Assembly (NCBI GenBank): GCA_905233335.1
Contig: CAJOED010000060.1
Location: 1 to 9,634, forward strand
From: an uncultured Synergistales bacterium
GTDB lineage: Bacteria > Synergistota > Synergistia > Synergistales > Aminobacteriaceae
DNA length: 9,634 nt
Direction of reading: 5' to 3'
Every line of letters begins with the position of its first letter. Position 1 is the stretch's first letter. Position numbers and translations under genes: made by a program. Of this stretch, positions 1 to 6,493 are shown in pieces. The notes beneath the pieces were generated by a model. The model did no database searches, was not told where the DNA came from, and was given only the letters and a program-made list of their open reading frames with translations.

Positions 1-1
1 G

Positions 2-34
2 TCGATGGTCGATTCTAGCAAAATTACCTGTCAT
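2..34 (-). CDS. Start of an unidentified gene, cut by the window edge
   Basis: An ATG at 34-32 opens a frame that stays open to the window edge and reads MTGNFARIDHR. It is preceded by AAAGGA with about a 10-nt spacer, a good ribosome binding site, and it starts 66 nt after the stop of the M20 gene on the same strand, so it is probably the next gene of that transcription unit. Eleven residues cannot identify a family. The RID(x)R pattern near the N-terminus is reminiscent of ribonuclease PH (usually RxDGR), but here the G is H, so this is only a guess and no symbol is given. Confidence 0.5.
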   Translation of the reverse strand, partial: MTGNFARIDHR

Positions 35-61
35 CGTCAAATATTCCTTTCCGTAAGTTAT

Positions 62-90
62 TGCCCCCTGTAAAAGTCATGCAGGGAGCA
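62..90 (-). terminator. Hairpin after the M20 gene (possible weak terminator)
   Basis: TGCCCCCTG (62-70) pairs with CAGGGAGCA (82-90). This gives a 9-bp stem with one G-U pair on the minus-strand transcript and an 11-nt loop. It begins 11 nt after the M20 stop codon. No run of U follows on either strand, so it is not a standard intrinsic terminator. It could stabilise a 3' end or partly reduce readthrough into the next gene. Confidence 0.4.
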
Positions 91-100
91 CGAAGTTATT

Positions 101-1318
101 TTACTCTCCGGCCATCATCTGCGCAAACACTGCCGCATTATTCACGAGATAGCTGATCTCCGTGAACTCATCGGGCTGATGCGCAACCCCGCCGCATTCC
201 TGGCTCCATACGACAGCAGGTATCCCCTTACGCCGGAACAACGCCGCAAAAGTTCCTCCGCCGATACCGCCTGTTTTCGGCTCAATACCTAGAACACTGC
301 GCACACTCCTCACGAGCAACGCGCATACTTCATCATCGGGGCTGGTGGGCTTGGCCGCATCTGTCCTGTCAACAACAAGCTCAATCTTTGCACCCGTACG
401 ACGCTCTACGTCCCTGCGAATTTTCTCGACGACATCAAATGCATCATCAAGCGACACTCCCGGTAATACGCGGCAGTCGAAATCAAAGCATTCACGTCCC
501 GGAACGATATTCACAGCAGGAACATTCGCGAGTCTCCGAGTCGGCTCGAACGTCGAAAACGGCGGGTCAAACCTAGCGTCCTCCTCCTGAAACGCTTTGT
601 GCAGTGCCTCGTCAACCTCATACGCCAGCATGTTCGCAACTCGGCAGGCGTTTATCCCCTTGTGCGGCAGTGAAGCGTGTACCTGTTTCCCAGTAACTGT
701 GAACGAGAGCTTCCACATGGCTTTTTCGGCAATCTCGATAAAATCTCCCGCATCGTTCCCGCTGTCAGGCACTATCACCAAGTCGTCATCACGGAATATT
801 CCCCGCTCTAATAACGGTTCGAGGCCGTAATGACTGCCCATTTCCTCGTCCGCAACGAACGCTAACAGTATGCTGTATTCCGGCGTAATTCCCGCATCGA
901 CTAACGCTTTCAGGGCAAACAGTGAGGACACCAGGCACGTGCCGTTATCGCTGACTCCGCGTCCGTATAACCTTGTGCCGCGAATTTCCGGGCTGAACGG
1001 GTCAAGAGTCCATGCTGTTCTGTCGCCTTCGGGCACAACGTCAACATGTGAGAGTATGCATATTCGCCGTGAGTTTCTGCCGGGGTATTCGAGAAAGAGT
1101 GAGGGACGGGACATGGTGTCATCGTCGACGCGCTCAATGTGTGTTCGTGCTCCTGTCAGGCCAAGCCCGGAGATTATCGCTTCAAGCTCATGTATTTTTG
1201 CTTCTTCTCCCGTGCCGCCGTTGTGAGGTGATATTGCCGGAATACGACAAAGCCGAGTCAGTGCTTCCGTCATATCGTGTTCAAGTTTGTGTGCTGCCTC
1301 TATGATTTTTTCTCGCAA
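101..1318 (-). CDS. M20 family metallopeptidase / amidohydrolase (ArgE/DapE type)
   Basis: This 405-residue protein is a two-zinc hydrolase of the M20 family, which removes acyl groups or cleaves small peptides in the cytoplasm. The expected metal and catalytic positions are all visible: SHVD (His91, Asp93), GRGVSDNG (Asp124), ADEE (catalytic Glu158 and Glu159), VPDSG (Asp185) and GVAHQPDE (His380). The middle dimerisation domain carries the usual HASLPHKG (His214 onward). Length fits the family (about 370-470). The start is a TTG at 1318. It is supported by an AAGGG 10 nt upstream, it lies 7 nt after the glycosyltransferase stop (likely translational coupling), and the next in-frame Met is 15 residues inside. 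The substrate cannot be told from sequence: acetylornithine, succinyl-diaminopimelate and dipeptides are all handled by relatives. Confidence 0.88.
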   Translation of the reverse strand: MREKIIEAAHKLEHDMTEALTRLCRIPAISPHNGGTGEEAKIHELEAIISGLGLTGARTHIERVDDDTMSRPSLFLEYPGRNSRRICILSHVDVVPEGDRTAWTLDPFSPEIRGTRLYGRGVSDNGTCLVSSLFALKALVDAGITPEYSILLAFVADEEMGSHYGLEPLLERGIFRDDDLVIVPDSGNDAGDFIEIAEKAMWKLSFTVTGKQVHASLPHKGINACRVANMLAYEVDEALHKAFQEEDARFDPPFSTFEPTRRLANVPAVNIVPGRECFDFDCRVLPGVSLDDAFDVVEKIRRDVERRTGAKIELVVDRTDAAKPTSPDDEVCALLVRSVRSVLGIEPKTGGIGGGTFAALFRRKGIPAVVWSQECGGVAHQPDEFTEISYLVNNAAVFAQMMAGE

Positions 1319-1325
1319 TTCGTTT

Positions 1326-2264
1326 CTACCCTTCCTGTATCATCTCTAGTATTGTCTTTCCGTTTTTCGGCCAAGTGTTATATGCATCGATTACTGCCCT
1401 CAACTGTCGGTCATTACCGCCCGCATTATTCTCATGCCACAACGCTATAGCCTGCGAACCGTCAACAAGCCAGCCAGGCACTCTCTGTTTATCAATCGCA
1501 AGGACTGCTTTTGTCCCGTTCAAGAGTTCCATAATCTTCAGCCATATATCATCAGCAAGCGGACATAACTTCTTCATGGCTTCAACGTTGAACGCTTCAG
1601 GGTGCACACAATGAGGAGGATACAATACACCGCTCACACCGTGCGGGCATAAATTATTCGCTTCTCTGCCTTTGATCTCGTCCGGTATGATGTCAAGCCT
1701 CACCGTATCACCCGAAACTGTCATTGTGTCGGCACGCATTGCTGATACACATTCAGGGTGCTCAAGATACGAGGCATAAAGTTTCTCTATCACATCGAAC
1801 TCATACACAAAATCATCATCAAGCGTAATGATTATGTCGTCAGGATATTCCGTCATTGCGTAAAAATATTTCGTGTGCGCTCTGATGTCCTCGCGAAATT
1901 TCACCTCAACTCCGCATGCTTTCACTTTCTCGAAAACTTTGGGGAGTTTGTTGTCCGGGAATTTTCCGATGCCAAGCCATAATATTATCTTGTCGGGCTT
2001 CATGCTCTGTTTCAGGACTGACGCAATGACGTACGGCACCATGTCAATCCTTCCCGGGTGGCTCGTGATTGATACGATAATTTTTTTGTCGCGTTTCTCC
2101 GTCGTGTTGAGGCCGTCAGCATTGAACTTCACGAACGCTTTATACATGTGCCACTTCATGAACGACCACGCATTACGTACGCCCCTCACATTGAGCACAC
2201 CCCAAACAAAACGTGAGATAAAGCCGTTACTTTTTGCCGCACGCTTCAATCTCGTAAGCAACAT
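1326..2264 (-). CDS. Glycosyltransferase, family 2-like fold (GT-A)
   Basis: This 312-residue protein is probably a cytoplasmic or membrane-associated sugar transferase acting on a surface polysaccharide or similar acceptor. After a basic N-terminal stretch (1-60) comes a GT-A-like start (IIVSITSHPGRID, about 62-74), a second strand (KPDKIILWL, 89-97), and then IITLDDD (145-151), whose Asp cluster is the expected metal/nucleotide-sugar DXD site. Later conserved-looking pieces are GVSGVLYPP (209-217) and LADDIWLK (236-243), the latter a candidate catalytic-base region. No membrane helix is obvious. It starts at ATG 2264, 28 nt after the rho stop, with only a weak Shine-Dalgarno (GAAG close by, or AAGGG 16 nt away). 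It ends in TAG. Donor and acceptor are unknown. No other sugar gene is present in the window. Confidence 0.75.
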   Translation of the reverse strand: MLLTRLKRAAKSNGFISRFVWGVLNVRGVRNAWSFMKWHMYKAFVKFNADGLNTTEKRDKKIIVSITSHPGRIDMVPYVIASVLKQSMKPDKIILWLGIGKFPDNKLPKVFEKVKACGVEVKFREDIRAHTKYFYAMTEYPDDIIITLDDDFVYEFDVIEKLYASYLEHPECVSAMRADTMTVSGDTVRLDIIPDEIKGREANNLCPHGVSGVLYPPHCVHPEAFNVEAMKKLCPLADDIWLKIMELLNGTKAVLAIDKQRVPGWLVDGSQAIALWHENNAGGNDRQLRAVIDAYNTWPKNGKTILEMIQEG

Positions 2265-2292
2265 TTTTACTTCACAAAATCCCTTCTGTTAT

Positions 2293-3768
2293 TTACGCTA
2301 ACTTTATGGCATTCAGAAATTCGCTGTTGTTCTCCGTCTGCTTCAGCTTGTCGAGTATCAAGTTCAACGCTCCTGCCTCATCAACTCCCGCTATCCTCTT
2401 GCGCAAAATCCATAACCTTTTGAGTTCGTCGTCAGGTATCAGCAGCTCCTCACGGCGTGTCCCGGACTTTGTGATGTCGATTGCAGGAAATATTCTCTGT
2501 TCCGCAAGTTTACGTGATAAGTGAAGCTCCATGTTCCCCGTGCCCTTGAACTCCTCGTAAATAACATCGTCCATTCTTGAGCCGGTATCAGTGAGTGCAG
2601 TCCCTATTATCGTGAGACTTCCGCCCTCCTCAAAGTTACGCGCCGCACCGAAAAATCTTTTCGGGAAATACAGCCCCGACGGATCAAGACCGCCCGACAA
2701 AGTTCGTCCCGACGGAGGTACAGTCAAGTTCGATGCCCTCGCCAGCCTCGTAATACTGTCAAGCAAAATCACGACATCCCTTTTTGCCTCAACAAGCCTT
2801 TTTGCCTTCTCAAGCGCAAGATTGGCCACCCGTATATGTTCATCAGCAGGACGGTCAAACGTCGACGCAATAACTTCACCGTCAATTGAGCGCGCTATGT
2901 CGGTAACTTCTTCCGGGCGTTCGTCAATCAGCAAGGCCATTATGATTATGTCGGGGGAATTTGCCGCAATCGCACGGGCTATGCGTTTCAGCAGGGTAGT
3001 CTTTCCGGCTTTCGGTGGGGAAACAAGCAGTGCCCTTTGTCCGAGTCCTATGGGCGCGAACATGTCAACGAGCCGTGTCGCAAGGTCTTTGGGTTCGTAT
3101 TCGAGGCTGAGTCTTACGTTCGGGAATATGGGCGTAAGCTGTGCGAACATGGGACGATGCCGTGAGTGTTCCGGGTCAGTGAAATTCACCGTCTCAACAC
3201 GCAGTAACGCCTCGTAGTGTTCCTGATCTCGCGGGGGACGTATCAAGCCCCATATGACATCACCGTTACGCAGACCGAAACGCCTTATCTGTGATGATGA
3301 CAAATATACGTCGCTGTCTGTCGGGAGCATTCCTTTGGGACGCAGGAAGCCGAAATTTTCCGGGAGTATTTCGAGTGTCCCGCCGCCGAAACGGTAATTC
3401 ATGCTCTCTGCCTGTGCCTTGAGGAGCGTGAAAATGAGGTCGTCCTTACGTATTGCCGCAGGGATATTCACATCAAGCTCCTTTGCCAGCTTCCGCAAGT
3501 CCGCAACACTCTTTGAGGCCATCATCGCGTACGTGTATTTCGGTTTCGGGTGCTGTATCAGTTCACGACGACCCCGCATAATTCGTGAAGCCCCGCGCGT
3601 ATCTGCCTCTTCCTGTTCCGGCTCATCATTCTCCGGCTCGTAATAGTCCTCCTGAATTTCTCTCACTTCCTCGCTCAATTCTTCCGGCGTAAGTTCAGGG
3701 GTTATCTCGTCATTTCTGTTCTGTATTTCTTCTGTCAGTTCGTCCTGTGATTTTGCTTTTCTTGGCAT
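2293..3768 (-). CDS. rho: Transcription termination factor Rho
   Basis: Rho is the hexameric RNA-dependent ATPase that ends transcription of untranslated RNA. The 491-residue protein has an acidic N-terminal extension (about 1-60, rich in Glu/Asp), then a Rho N-terminal helical domain (MASKSVADLRKLAKEL, from 83). The cold-shock-type RNA-binding domain follows (FGFLRPKG from 139, and YLSSSQIRRFGLRNGD, 155-170). The ATPase core has Walker A PPKAGKTT (251-258), a Walker B region DVVILLDSITRLARA (331-345), GGLDPSGLYFPKRFFGAAR (359-377) and the R-loop region GTALTDTGSRMDDVIYEEFK (389-408). Length is above the E. coli form (about 419) because of the acidic extension, which is common in other phyla. 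ATG 3768 is preceded by AAGGA at a 9-nt spacing. Upstream, 77 nt away, is pfkA on the same strand, with a hairpin between. Confidence 0.97.
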   Translation of the reverse strand: MPRKAKSQDELTEEIQNRNDEITPELTPEELSEEVREIQEDYYEPENDEPEQEEADTRGASRIMRGRRELIQHPKPKYTYAMMASKSVADLRKLAKELDVNIPAAIRKDDLIFTLLKAQAESMNYRFGGGTLEILPENFGFLRPKGMLPTDSDVYLSSSQIRRFGLRNGDVIWGLIRPPRDQEHYEALLRVETVNFTDPEHSRHRPMFAQLTPIFPNVRLSLEYEPKDLATRLVDMFAPIGLGQRALLVSPPKAGKTTLLKRIARAIAANSPDIIIMALLIDERPEEVTDIARSIDGEVIASTFDRPADEHIRVANLALEKAKRLVEAKRDVVILLDSITRLARASNLTVPPSGRTLSGGLDPSGLYFPKRFFGAARNFEEGGSLTIIGTALTDTGSRMDDVIYEEFKGTGNMELHLSRKLAEQRIFPAIDITKSGTRREELLIPDDELKRLWILRKRIAGVDEAGALNLILDKLKQTENNSEFLNAIKLA

Positions 3769-3794
3769 GAAAACTTTTCCTTAATAATATTTTG

Positions 3795-3835
3795 GTAAGA
3801 AACCGGGAAGCATTATTCACTCAACACCTCCCGGT
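3795..3835 (-). terminator. Hairpin between pfkA and rho, likely weak intrinsic terminator
   Basis: On the minus-strand transcript ACCGGGA (3835-3829) pairs perfectly with TCCCGGT (3808-3802) across a 20-nt loop, and TTTCTT follows. The stem is 7 bp and the U-tract is broken by one C, so termination is probably partial. It would separate pfkA from rho or lower readthrough. It could also lie in a rho leader, since rho genes are often autoregulated by attenuation; that second role is speculation. Confidence 0.45.
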
Positions 3836-3845
3836 GGTGAAACTA

Positions 3846-4811
3846 CTAGTTCATTTTGTTGATGAGGCTCAACATCTCCGGGCTTAAAGATTTATGCTCG
3901 CTCCATGCCCGCTCCAACGGACTCAGCGTGAGTTTGTGATTGATATTGCCGACCATCATGCCGGATTTGCCTATCAATAAATTCTCCGTAGCGAACGCTC
4001 CCATTCTCGTCGCAAGTACTACATCGAACGACGTCGGGTGTCCGCCCCTCTGTATGTATCCCAGCACCGTAACACGCGCATCATACCCGCCGGAATCCTG
4101 TAGCTGTTCGCGCATCTCTGCAGCAGTCATGACACCTTCAGCAAGAATTATCAGCGTATGGCTTCTGTGTTCTGCGTACGAACTCTTGAGGCGTTTCGTC
4201 AAGTCCCCGATGCTTAATGGCAGTTCAGGAACAACAACGTACTCTGCACCAGTAGCTACGGCAACTTCAAGCGCAAGAAATCCCGCATTCCTGCCCATGA
4301 CCTCGACAACAAATAATCTCTCGTGGCTCGACGCTGTATCACGGAGCTTCATGATTGCTTCGAGTGCGGTGTTCACAGCCGTGTCAAAGCCGATTGTCTC
4401 ATCAGTGCCGGTTATGTCGTTGTCGATTGTTCCGGGAATGCCCATCGTCGGAAAGCCCATATCGTGAAGTGCCTTTGCACCGTGAAATGAACCGTCCCCG
4501 CCGATTACTACGAGACCGTCAATACCTGCCTCACGCATTTTTGCGACTGCTTCCTCGCGGCCTTCTGCTGTCTTGAAGCGTTCACTGCGCGCCGTGCGTA
4601 ATATCGTTCCGCCGTGATGGATTATTCCTCCGACTGCTTTGCGGTCAAGCGTTACGAAATCTCCCTCAATGAGACCCTCATAACCTCGCATTACTCCGAT
4701 GCACTCTTTATCATTGAACATACATGTGCGGGCTACTGCTCTTACTGCCGCGTTCATTCCGGGCGAGTCTCCTCCGCTTGTAAGTACAGCGATACGGTCC
4801 ATCTTGATCAT
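3846..4811 (-). CDS. pfkA: ATP-dependent 6-phosphofructokinase
   Basis: It phosphorylates fructose 6-phosphate to the 1,6-bisphosphate, the committed step of glycolysis, in the cytoplasm. The 321 residues match the classical bacterial PfkA length (about 320). Visible motifs are TSGGDSPGMNA (11-21, phosphate loop), GGDGS (104-108; Gly107 fits ATP rather than pyrophosphate use), PGTIDND (126-132; catalytic base Asp130, with Thr128 and Asp132), MGRNAG (172-177) and YIQRGGHP (252-259) for substrate binding. These line up with E. coli PfkA with an offset of three at the N-terminal half. The first ATG (4811) is chosen because AAAGGAAG lies about 13 nt upstream; the internal ATG at 4802 would leave 22 nt. 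The stop is TAG. Confidence 0.96.
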   Translation of the reverse strand: MIKMDRIAVLTSGGDSPGMNAAVRAVARTCMFNDKECIGVMRGYEGLIEGDFVTLDRKAVGGIIHHGGTILRTARSERFKTAEGREEAVAKMREAGIDGLVVIGGDGSFHGAKALHDMGFPTMGIPGTIDNDITGTDETIGFDTAVNTALEAIMKLRDTASSHERLFVVEVMGRNAGFLALEVAVATGAEYVVVPELPLSIGDLTKRLKSSYAEHRSHTLIILAEGVMTAAEMREQLQDSGGYDARVTVLGYIQRGGHPTSFDVVLATRMGAFATENLLIGKSGMMVGNINHKLTLSPLERAWSEHKSLSPEMLSLINKMN

Positions 4812-4847
4812 AATTGCTAATACTTCCTTTCGTTTGTCTGTGAAATG

Positions 4848-4875
4848 TATATATTGTATCTATTCCGACTGTAAT
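4848..4875 (-). promoter_or_regulatory. Candidate pfkA promoter
   Basis: On the minus strand ATTACA (4875-4870) and TATATA (4853-4848) are 16 nt apart, each matching four or five of the six consensus bases. They would start transcription about 30 nt before the pfkA ATG. The -35 box lies inside the degenerate coiled-coil repeat. This is a consensus match only. Confidence 0.3.
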
Positions 4876-5006
4876 TCGTCTATTCGTGAATTTACATCAT
4901 TGTACTCTTTATCGGGCGCGTCTGTCTGTTTCTGCAATGCTCCCTTGTGTGCTTTGAGGCTGTCGACTCCAAAACCTGCTGTTGTCTTGGCCTCCCCTGT
5001 AATTAT
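4860..5006 (-). pseudogene. In-frame, post-stop second copy of the coiled-coil tail of the 5007-5759 gene
   Basis: Reading on past the TAG (5009-5007) in the same frame gives 48 sense codons and then a second TAG (4862-4860). The first 15 residues (IITGEAKTTAGFGVD) do not match the gene. The rest, SLKAHKGALQKQ then TDAPDKEYNDVNSRIDELQSE, closely copies the gene's own C-terminus (KADREALQKQ, IDALTKEYNDVNSRIDELQAQ), at 23 of 31 residues identical. There is no ATG, GTG or TTG in it, so it cannot be a separate ordinary gene. It may be a former extension cut off by a nonsense mutation, a tandem duplication of the gene's tail, or the tail of a lost paralogous neighbour. Confidence 0.6.
4869..4967. 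repeat. Direct repeat, copy B (partner at 5016-5114)
   Basis: Aligned without gaps to 5016-5114, 78 of 99 bases match, including a 23-base identical run (4888-4910 against 5035-5057). The offset is 147 nt, exactly 49 codons. All five differences in the part that encodes YNDVNSRIDELQ are synonymous, whereas the part encoding the earlier coiled-coil turn has several replacements. Confidence 0.85.
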
Positions 5007-5759
5007 CTATTGTGCCTGCAACTCATCTATCCGCGAATTTACATCATTGTACTCTTTTGTGAGAGCGTCTATCTGTTTCTGCAGTGCTTCTCTGTCGGCT
5101 TTGAGCTTGTCGGATCTCTTCAGCAGGCGGTCGACTTCAAGACGATTCGCGGCCTTTCCTCCTCCGACTTTGCCCCTGTCCCTCGTGAGATCCCATACCC
5201 AAAGTACGTCGCTCCTCCCTGAAAATGCGTGCGTTACGGAGTTGTCGAATATCACACGTACATCCTTTGCCCCCGCAAGAATTTCTTTGCCGGTCTTGGG
5301 GTCATAACGCGGGAAGAACACCATGCCGTCCCTTTGTCCCTGTATCCTGAAGTTGAAGCGTTTGTCGTAGTCTATCGGCTCATATACTTTTTTACCGACG
5401 CGCATATGTATGTGTTTGTCGAACGGCCCGGCATACACAGGAATCCCGGTAACCTCCATATAAATGTGAAACGGTATCGACTCGGCCAAGTTGAGATTCT
5501 TCAGCAGGGTGTATTTGTAGTTCTCCATTTCGTCGGCTGTCCATAAGTTTTTCTCTGCCTCTGATGCTACGAGGGCTTCTATGTATTCATTCGAGTAATA
5601 CGTCGCTCGGAGCTTCACTGTCTGTTCGTGATCCCGGTCAGTTGCGGTTGTTTCGTGAGTCCATGCACGGACTACGGGGTCTATATCCGTTGCAGCGTAA
5701 CATACAGAACATAAAGCGAATAACAAAACCATCAACGCTGTAAATTTCCTGCTGAACAT
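5007..5759 (-). CDS. Secreted protein of unknown function with C-terminal coiled coil
   Basis: I do not recognise the family. The 250 residues begin with a clear Sec signal peptide: basic MFSRK, a hydrophobic core (about 7-17), and a likely signal peptidase I site after CYA (22). No lipobox is evident. Residues 25-95 are charged and probably helical. Residues 95-190 look beta-rich (PFHIYMEVTGIPVYAG, VRVIFDNS), and DVLWVWDL follows. Residues 203-249 form a strongly predicted coiled coil of KADREALQKQ type. It should be exported beyond the inner membrane, perhaps oligomeric through the coil. ATG 5759 has AAGGA about 13 nt upstream. It ends in TAG, after which an in-frame copy of the coil continues. 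No partner gene is evident; pfkA next door is probably unrelated. Confidence 0.75.
   Translation of the reverse strand: MFSRKFTALMVLLFALCSVCYAATDIDPVVRAWTHETTATDRDHEQTVKLRATYYSNEYIEALVASEAEKNLWTADEMENYKYTLLKNLNLAESIPFHIYMEVTGIPVYAGPFDKHIHMRVGKKVYEPIDYDKRFNFRIQGQRDGMVFFPRYDPKTGKEILAGAKDVRVIFDNSVTHAFSGRSDVLWVWDLTRDRGKVGGGKAANRLEVDRLLKRSDKLKADREALQKQIDALTKEYNDVNSRIDELQAQ
5016..5114. repeat. Direct repeat, copy A (inside the secreted-protein gene)
   Basis: This is the intact coding copy, residues 216-248 of the secreted protein, matching 4869-4967. The coil in copy A keeps regular hydrophobic spacing (Leu226, Ile230, Leu233, Tyr237), whereas copy B has Thr and Pro at two of those turns. Confidence 0.85.
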
Positions 5760-5830
5760 CTCTAAAAAATATTTCCTTCCTGAAAAATCATGATTGGATT
5801 AATGCTATGTAGTCATAAAGATTTTGAATA

Positions 5831-5858
5831 ATTATACAACAAGTTTTTATTTTGTAAC
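5831..5858 (-). promoter_or_regulatory. Candidate promoter for the secreted-protein gene
   Basis: On the minus strand a perfect TATAAT (5836-5831) is preceded, 16 nt away, by GTTACA (5858-5853, four of six matches to TTGACA). The surroundings are AT-rich. Transcription would start near 5824 and leave a leader of about 65 nt before the ATG at 5759. Confidence 0.5.
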
Positions 5859-5904
5859 TACGTAACTTATGAATTTTCGCAACACAGCCGCTTCATTCTC
5901 CCTG

Positions 5905-5985
5905 TTAGCGTCCCCGTTCCCTGCTGTCGAATGTGTAGTATTGATTTGTGCCAGGCTCACTGACCGTGCATGTTTCTTTCTGCAT
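5905..5985 (-). other. Very short ORF with a good ribosome binding site, 26 codons
   Basis: ATG 5985 follows AGGAAG at 7 nt, just behind the toxin-remnant stop, and encodes MQKETCTVSEPGTNQYY then TFDSRERGR before TAA. A shift of one base near the GGGG at about 5918 would continue as GDANRENEAAVLRKFISYVVTK to a stop near 5850. This may be a decayed small gene or chance. No family is recognised. The rest of 5760-5998 shows only the promoter-like boxes noted above. Confidence 0.25.
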
Positions 5986-5998
5986 CGTGTGTCTTCCT

Positions 5999-6226
5999 CT
6001 ATTCCGCAAAGATTTCTGGACGAGTGCCCGCTCTCACAAAAGCAACAACTTCTGTACTGCCCATCATGCCAAGTTCATACACTAGCAAAAGGTTTCCCTT
6101 AACGTAGCACTCCCGGTATTTCTGAAATTTTCCATTTAAGTTATGGTCTTTTTTGCCGGAACGTTCGAGACGCTCACAATCTTTGACAAAATCTTTTGAC
6201 TGCTTGCTGTCTCTTGGGTGTTTGGT
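5999..6226 (-). pseudogene. Remnant of a YafQ/RelE-type mRNA interferase toxin
   Basis: Intact YafQ toxins (about 90 residues) cut mRNA on the ribosome. Here the frame ending at TAG 6001-5999 reads SKDFVKDCERLERSGK, then KDHNLNGKFQKYRECYVKG, NLLLVYEL, and finally VVAFVRAGTRPEIFAE. This fits the YafQ pattern KDHxLxG...YR..HV..D..LLIY...F.RTGTHxxLF. Several signs of decay are visible. There is no ATG, GTG or TTG between the upstream stop (6301-6299) and the conserved region. About 23 residues normally found between the N-terminal helix and KDH are absent. Compared with E. coli YafQ, only His50 and Phe91 remain of the key residues: His63 is Tyr, Asp67 is Asn or lost, Trp68 is Leu and His87 is Arg. 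Family assignment is by eye; I am fairly confident of the C-terminal half. Confidence 0.6.
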
Positions 6227-6345
6227 ACGTTTGCTCTGTGCGGTTCTCTTTCTGCCATTGCCATTAGTGTCGTTTCGTTGGGTATTTTTTCTGTGTCGTC
6301 ATCGTAAAGCTCAATATCCATTACTGCGCTGTTATCTTCATACAT
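6136..6345 (-). CDS. Small RelB/DinJ-like antitoxin remnant (69 aa ORF)
   Basis: ATG 6345 is preceded by GAGGTGAT with an ideal spacing, the best ribosome binding site of the middle region, so the start is believable. The protein opens acidic (MYEDNSAVMDIELYDDD) and then has TEKIPNETTLMAMAERE. The IPNxxTxxAxxExE pattern is typical of the C-terminal, toxin-binding end of RelB/DinJ/YafN-like antitoxins. The usual ribbon-helix-helix DNA-binding part is missing. After about residue 35 the frame runs on over the toxin remnant in another phase (NVPNTQET to the end), which is unlikely to be the original C-terminus. It is either a truncated antitoxin that lost its stop, or a short antitoxin type I do not know. 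An extended frame could begin at a TTG at 6408 but has no such ribosome binding site. Confidence 0.45.
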   Translation of the reverse strand: MYEDNSAVMDIELYDDDTEKIPNETTLMAMAEREPHRANVPNTQETASSQKILSKIVSVSNVPAKKTIT

Positions 6346-6369
6346 TATTATCACCTCGCAGGCTATTCT

Positions 6370-6399
6370 GCTATACTGCTCACACAATACCGGCCTCAA
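6370..6399 (-). promoter_or_regulatory. Candidate promoter of the antitoxin remnant
   Basis: On the minus strand TTGAGG (6399-6394) and TATAGC (6375-6370) stand 18 nt apart, placing a start about 20 nt before the ATG at 6345. The match is modest (four of six at each box). Confidence 0.25.
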
Positions 6400-6402
6400 T
6401 CT

Positions 6403-6431
6403 TTGCAATGAAATAATTTCTATGATATTCT
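6403..6431 (+). promoter_or_regulatory. Candidate promoter of the decarboxylase operon
   Basis: TTGCAA (6403-6408), a 17-nt spacer and TATTCT (6426-6431), preceded by TGA at 6423-6425 (an extended -10), would start transcription near 6438, about 50 nt before the first gene. The TTGCAA palindrome recurs at 6435-6440, near the predicted start, and could be an operator half or chance. It diverges from the antitoxin promoter candidate. Confidence 0.35.
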
Positions 6432-6493
6432 ACGTTGCAAATTCATAGTCAACAAAAAAATTCTCACACACAAAAAGGAGGAGCTTGTCGAAT

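Noticed and set aside
2591..3217. Long plus-strand open frame (208 codons)
   Set aside because: It lies wholly antisense to the rho core, has Ser/Arg-rich composition without motifs, and is a shadow of rho codon usage.
5007..5009. Reassigned TAG (sense amber codon) explaining the in-frame continuation
   Set aside because: pfkA, the glycosyltransferase and mmdA also end in TAG, and for pfkA and mmdA this is at the family-typical C-terminus, so TAG is a normal stop here. Occasional readthrough at this one site cannot be excluded.
5869..6102. Plus-strand open frame of 77 codons
   Set aside because: It is antisense to the toxin remnant, has no ribosome binding site, and its CPSC motif is the reverse of toxin codons rather than a zinc site.
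6346..6484. Riboswitch or structured leader before mmdA
   Set aside because: No convincing stem or known conserved motif could be drawn by eye in this short AT-rich stretch.
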